From ANME-2 cluster archaeon (GTDB lineage Archaea; Halobacteriota; Methanosarcinia; Methanosarcinales; Methanocomedenaceae), in contig JAKRWB010000727.1 in the NCBI GenBank assembly GCA_022353185.1, positions 1 to 8,478 on the forward strand: DNA of 8,478 bases. Direction: 5' to 3'. The notes below the pieces were generated by a model that had not been told where the DNA came from, searched no databases, and saw nothing but the letters and a program-made list of their open reading frames with translations. Positions 5,583-8,478 of this stretch are shown in pieces (positions within the stretch are counted from its first letter, which is position 1; each line of letters opens with the position of its first letter). The translations under genes and the position numbers were made by a program.

Positions 5583-6436
5583 ATTCAAGTCACACATTTC
5601 CGATAACCGACCATCACATGCACCTTGACCACCGATGTCAGGGTATAGAGGCCGCTAAAGCGTTCAAGCGCGCAGGCGGCACCCATATTTTTTTAGTTTC
5701 AAAACCTTCATGGACCATAGGCGTAACCATAAACCAACCAGAGGATTACAAACTGGTGTTCAATGAAACTGTTGAAATGGCAGAAGCTGTTAACATGATT
5801 GGTGTGACAGCTTTCCCTGTGCTTGGTGTGCATCCGGCAGCCATTACCAAGATGTATGGCAGGGTTGGGCTGGACAGAACTATCGAGTTGATGCGGTCTG
5901 GTCTTGAGATTGCGGCCGGATATGTTGAAGATGGTCTTGCCGTGGGTATGAAATCAGGCCGTCCCCATTATGAGGTTGAACCTGCCCTGTGGGATGCTTC
6001 CAATGAGATACTGGCCTTTGCAATGGAACTGGCAAGGGATGCCGGATGTCCTTTGCAATTGCATACAGAAACTGCCACAGTGGAGGGTATAAGCGAGTTA
6101 GCTGGCATGGCACGTAAAGCCGGACTTTCCCCTGGGAAGGTGGTCAAGCATTTCTCGCCGCCTATGATACCGGAATTTGACAGGTGCGGTATATGGCCCG
6201 GTGTACTTGCAGGCAAAGGGATGATAGAGGAAGCACTGGCCCAGGGGGACAGGTTCATGATGGAAACCGATTATATCGATGACCTCCAGCGTCCCGGTGC
6301 CGTGTTGGGTGCCAGGACCATACCACGAAAGACTCTTGCATTGGTGGATGAGTGGGGAGATGAGGTTTTCTGGAAGATTCATAAGGAGAATCCGGAAAAG
6401 GTATATGGTGTTGAGATAGAACGTACCACAACCTAA
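5579..6436 (+). CDS. TatD-like TIM-barrel metal-dependent hydrolase (archaeal COG1099-type)
   Basis: A 285-residue amidohydrolase-superfamily protein. Visible metal-site positions in TatD order are HxH (His13, His15 in DHHMH), His162 (LQLHTE), His191 (KHFSPP) and Asp231 (METDY). GRPHY (127-131) and VLGVHP (81-86) are further markers of the archaeal TatD-like group. The Glu of the TatD motif GEIG is not present: the segment reads AVGMKSGRPHY, with Met124 and Lys125 there. TatD enzymes are cytosolic nucleases or hydrolases; the substrate of this archaeal branch is unknown to me. The start is GTG at 5579, overlapping the TBP stop by GTGA. No alternative start keeps the essential HxH, so GTG initiation and coupling to TBP are well supported. 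Confidence 0.85.
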   Translation: MNSSHTFPITDHHMHLDHRCQGIEAAKAFKRAGGTHIFLVSKPSWTIGVTINQPEDYKLVFNETVEMAEAVNMIGVTAFPVLGVHPAAITKMYGRVGLDRTIELMRSGLEIAAGYVEDGLAVGMKSGRPHYEVEPALWDASNEILAFAMELARDAGCPLQLHTETATVEGISELAGMARKAGLSPGKVVKHFSPPMIPEFDRCGIWPGVLAGKGMIEEALAQGDRFMMETDYIDDLQRPGAVLGARTIPRKTLALVDEWGDEVFWKIHKENPEKVYGVEIERTTT

Positions 6437-6479
6437 ATATAGAACTTCAAACATACGAAAATCGAAATCCGGTACTTAG

Positions 6480-6496
6480 TTAATTAAAATTAATTA
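6480..6496 (+). promoter_or_regulatory. AT-rich palindrome/direct repeat in the thermosome leader
   Basis: TTAATTA occurs twice, at 6480-6486 and 6490-6496, ten bases apart. Read differently, TAATTAA-AA-TTAATTA (6481-6496) is a perfect 7-2-7 palindrome. It lies 24 nt before the thermosome ATG and just upstream of the SD GGAG (6508-6511). It may be part of the promoter or a regulator site. The basal TATA box is not clear: TTTATAAT at 6500-6507 is too close to the ATG, and AAATATA at 6435-6441 is another option. Confidence 0.3.
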
Positions 6497-6519
6497 TTAT
6501 TTATAATGGAGACTATCAC

Positions 6520-8151
6520 ATGGCAGCACAGTTAGGCGGTCAGCCAATAATAATCCTCAGACAGGGGACACAAAGGACTACAGGTAAAGAGGCCCAGAGG
6601 AGCAATATCATGGCAGCTAAAGTGGTTGCATCGGCAGTACGTACCACCTTGGGACCAAGAGGTATGGACAAGATGTTGGTGAATTCTGCAGGCCAGGTTA
6701 CTATTACCAACGACGGCGCGACTATCCTGGATGAAATGGATATCAAGCATCCTGCAGCTAAAATGGTTGTAGAAGTCGCCAAAACCCAGGATGATGAAGT
6801 GGGCGACGGCACCACAACAGCCGCCGTACTGACAGGAGAACTGCTTGAAAAAGCAGAAGAACTTCTGGAGCTGAACGTGCACAGTACAATCATTGCAAAT
6901 GGATACCGGATGGCTGCTATTGAGGCACACCGTATTCTGGAAGGCATATCAATCCGGGTGACTGAAGATGATGAGGATACCCTGGTAAAGATAGCTGGTA
7001 CAGCTCTTACAGGTAAGGGTGCAGAATCAGCAAAGGATATTATTGCACCACTGGTGGTCAGAGCCATGCGCTCTATTACCGAAACTGATGCAAGCGGCAA
7101 GAAGACCGTGGACATCAAGGATGTTATGATGGAGCGCAGGGTGGAAGGTAGTGTGGCTGATACTGAACTTGTAGAAGGACTTATTATTGACAGGTCCCGT
7201 ACCCACCAGAGTATGCCTACCAGGGTGGAGAATGCCAAAATTGCGATTCTTGCAACTCCCATTGATGTGAGGTCAATGGAATTCAAGAGTGAGATATCTC
7301 TTACAGGCACAACACAGCGCCGGGCTTTTATCGAGCAGGAAGAACGGATGATAAAGGAAGTTGTGGACAAAGTAATAAATAGCGGCGCTAATGCAGTGTT
7401 CTGCCAGAAGGCTGTTGACGAGTTGGCACGCCATTACCTGGCCAAAGCCGGGATATTTGTTATTCACAGGGTCAAGAAGAAGGACCTGAAACTGCTTGCT
7501 GAATCCACAAACGGCAAGGTTGTAACCAATCTGGACGAACTCACTCCAAATGAACTGGGTAATGCCGGTGTGGTTGAAGAAAAAATGGTTGGCAACGGCG
7601 AAATGATATTTGTACGTGATTGCCCAAATACAAAGGTTGTATCCATAATTCTGCGTGGCGGTACCGAACAGGTGGTGGATAATCTTGCAAGGGCCATGAA
7701 CGATGCCTTGCGTGTGGTAGGCGTGGTCATTGAGGACGGCCGGGTTGTGGCCGGAGGCGGGTCACCTGAAGTAGAGCTGTCGTTGCGTTTAAAGGAATAT
7801 GCTGCAACATTGAAAGGCAGAGAACAACTGGCAGTAATCAAGTTCGCAGAGGCTGTTGAAATAATTCCAAAGACCCTTGCAGAGAATAGTGGTCTTGATT
7901 CAATTGACAAACTCGTGGAACTCAAAAGCAAGCATGAGGCAGGGGAAAAGAATGCCGGGCTGAACATCTTTGAGAACAGGGTAGAAGATATGAGAGCTGC
8001 AGGTGTGGTGGAACCATTGAGAGTGAAGCTCCAGGCAATTGATTCGGCATCAGAGGCGGCCAGCATGATACTGCGCATTGATGATATGATCGCTTCCAGC
8101 GGCAGTGATGGACCGAAACAGGCACCTGGAATGAAGGATTACGAAGTATAG
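6520..8151 (+). CDS. Thermosome subunit (group II chaperonin)
   Basis: The 543-residue protein is full length for an archaeal CCT/TRiC-like subunit. It forms double-ring cages that refold proteins using ATP in the cytosol. Motifs are TLGPRGMDKML (43-53), NDGATIL (64-70), GDGTTT (95-100, Asp96 for ATP hydrolysis), Asp395 in MNDAL (equivalent to GroEL Asp398) and VVAGGGSPEVEL (409-420). The apical domain includes the helical-protrusion region expected of group II. The C terminus is short (SGSDGPKQAPGMKDYEV) and lacks the Gly-Gly-Met repeats seen in many thermosomes. The ATG at 6520 has GGAG 8 nt upstream. It is separated by 83 nt from the hydrolase gene and probably has its own promoter. Organisms of this group usually carry two or more thermosome genes; which paralogue this is cannot be told here. 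Confidence 0.96.
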   Translation: MAAQLGGQPIIILRQGTQRTTGKEAQRSNIMAAKVVASAVRTTLGPRGMDKMLVNSAGQVTITNDGATILDEMDIKHPAAKMVVEVAKTQDDEVGDGTTTAAVLTGELLEKAEELLELNVHSTIIANGYRMAAIEAHRILEGISIRVTEDDEDTLVKIAGTALTGKGAESAKDIIAPLVVRAMRSITETDASGKKTVDIKDVMMERRVEGSVADTELVEGLIIDRSRTHQSMPTRVENAKIAILATPIDVRSMEFKSEISLTGTTQRRAFIEQEERMIKEVVDKVINSGANAVFCQKAVDELARHYLAKAGIFVIHRVKKKDLKLLAESTNGKVVTNLDELTPNELGNAGVVEEKMVGNGEMIFVRDCPNTKVVSIILRGGTEQVVDNLARAMNDALRVVGVVIEDGRVVAGGGSPEVELSLRLKEYAATLKGREQLAVIKFAEAVEIIPKTLAENSGLDSIDKLVELKSKHEAGEKNAGLNIFENRVEDMRAAGVVEPLRVKLQAIDSASEAASMILRIDDMIASSGSDGPKQAPGMKDYEV

Positions 8152-8162
8152 GTATGGATAAG

Positions 8163-8209
8163 GGGTCTCCAGAAGGAGGCCCATATTAAATATTAATGAA
8201 TTAATTTTT
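8163..8209 (+). terminator. Thermosome terminator: GC-rich hairpin followed by a T-run
   Basis: GGGTCTCC (8163-8170), loop AGAA, GGAGGCCC (8175-8182) form an 8-bp stem with one G-U pair, starting 11 nt past the stop codon. An AT-rich stretch follows, ending in T5 at 8205-8209. Position and stability make this the end of the thermosome transcript. Confidence 0.55.
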
Positions 8210-8335
8210 CCCGAATATTCCTGTCTTCGGGTTATAGGTCAGATTGGAAGTACCAATGGGCTGTGTAAATGTTATACTAATTCGCATGTATAATTGAAAT
8301 ATGTGGATGTCGTCAGTCTTTTTCTTTTTAGCCAT
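8201..8335 (-). CDS. Doubtful 44-codon ORF, no recognisable family
   Basis: On the minus strand ATG at 8335 opens 44 codons ending with TAA at 8201-8203. It has a Lys-rich N terminus (MAKKKK) and a polar, Thr/Asn-containing C-terminal half ending GIFGKN. No clear SD precedes it, and an in-frame TAA lies 12 nt upstream of the ATG. It runs convergently into the thermosome terminator, and its last codons cover the T-run. Frames of this length arise by chance in AT-rich DNA. I list it only because it is the longest such frame in the 3' region. Confidence 0.15.
   Translation of the reverse strand: MAKKKKTDDIHIFQLYMRISITFTQPIGTSNLTYNPKTGIFGKN
8210..8231. repeat. Second hairpin downstream of the thermosome
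   Basis: CCCGAA (8210-8215) and TTCGGG (8226-8231) are a perfect 6-bp inverted repeat with a 10-nt loop, directly after the T-run of the first hairpin. It could back up termination or serve a convergent transcript from the right. Confidence 0.45.
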
Positions 8336-8478
8336 GGATCTTACTTAATATTTAGGGTCATCCTGCCAATACCTTCACCACATCTGTTGATAAAATAATA
8401 TCCCAAGTTTGACACTTTGATTTATTGCTTAATGTAACCTTCATTTTTCAGGACCACAATCTGTTTTTTTCATGCTTT

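Larger units (their letters stand above)
8152..8478. other. 327-nt region to the right edge without a convincing gene
   Basis: It holds the two hairpins described above, one doubtful minus-strand ORF (8201-8335), and several T-rich stretches (8319-8329, 8442-8446, 8463-8470) that could end transcripts. The last few codons of a minus-strand gene might enter at the right edge: a frame reading SMKKTDCGPEK ends in TGA. Eleven codons are no evidence. No RNA gene or mobile-element end was recognised. Confidence 0.5.

Noticed and set aside
4968..5597. 209-codon minus-strand frame opposite TBP
   Set aside because: TBP is unambiguous on the plus strand, and this frame covers it completely.
6540..7370. 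276-codon minus-strand open frame antisense to the thermosome
   Set aside because: Ser/Ile-rich translation typical of reverse reading of a conserved gene; no start signals or family features.
1..8478. CRISPR array, tRNA, rRNA, IS element or defence system
   Set aside because: No spaced direct repeats, cloverleaf-like segments, transposase frames or recognisable defence genes were found; the NYN protein alone does not make a toxin-antitoxin pair.

Overview
The window is archaeal and most likely comes from a methanogen- or ANME-related member of the Methanosarcinia. That placement is an inference. The direct evidence is a TATA-binding protein, a group II chaperonin (thermosome), a DUF71/Dph6-type ATP pyrophosphatase and archaeal promoters (BRE/TATA about 26 nt before the expected transcript start). 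The TBP sequence style and the C-terminal dockerin type resemble Methanosarcinales/ANME-2 proteins. There are no rRNA or tRNA genes, no CRISPR array and no insertion sequence.

Left part (1-3214): a minus-strand operon. An aldehyde dehydrogenase (1537-3006) is followed after 14 nt by a class III PLP aminotransferase (230-1522). The Shine-Dalgarno sequence of the second gene touches the stop codon of the first. Together they form an amine-to-semialdehyde-to-acid module of the GABA, lysine or ornithine type; the substrate cannot be read from sequence. At the extreme left edge another minus-strand gene seems to begin (only four complete codons visible), with its own TATA and SD-like signals.

Middle (3170-4520): a plus-strand pair. 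A NYN/LabA-like (PIN-fold) putative ribonuclease is followed by a Dph6/DUF71 family ATP-PPase. Its best-supported start is a TTG overlapping the NYN stop codon. Its GEFHT signature and altered PP-loop make true diphthamide synthetase activity uncertain. After a hairpin comes an 86-codon dockerin ORF without signal peptide, probably the 3' remnant of a lost surface-protein gene.

Right part (4780-8478): a 12-bp perfect inverted repeat lies in front of the TBP promoter. TBP (5016-5582) and a TatD-like TIM-barrel metal hydrolase (GTG start, 5579-6436) overlap in GTGA and are probably co-translated. The thermosome gene (6520-8151) follows behind an AT-rich leader containing a small palindrome, and ends in a GC-rich hairpin plus a T-run. 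The last 327 nt hold a second hairpin and one very doubtful 44-codon minus-strand ORF.

Most of the window is ordinary information-processing and metabolic housekeeping. The points most worth a second look are the orphan dockerin, the lysine/methionine where TatD proteins normally have a metal-bridging Glu, the TBP-hydrolase coupling, the non-canonical Dph6-like protein coupled to a NYN protein, and the hairpin ahead of TBP.
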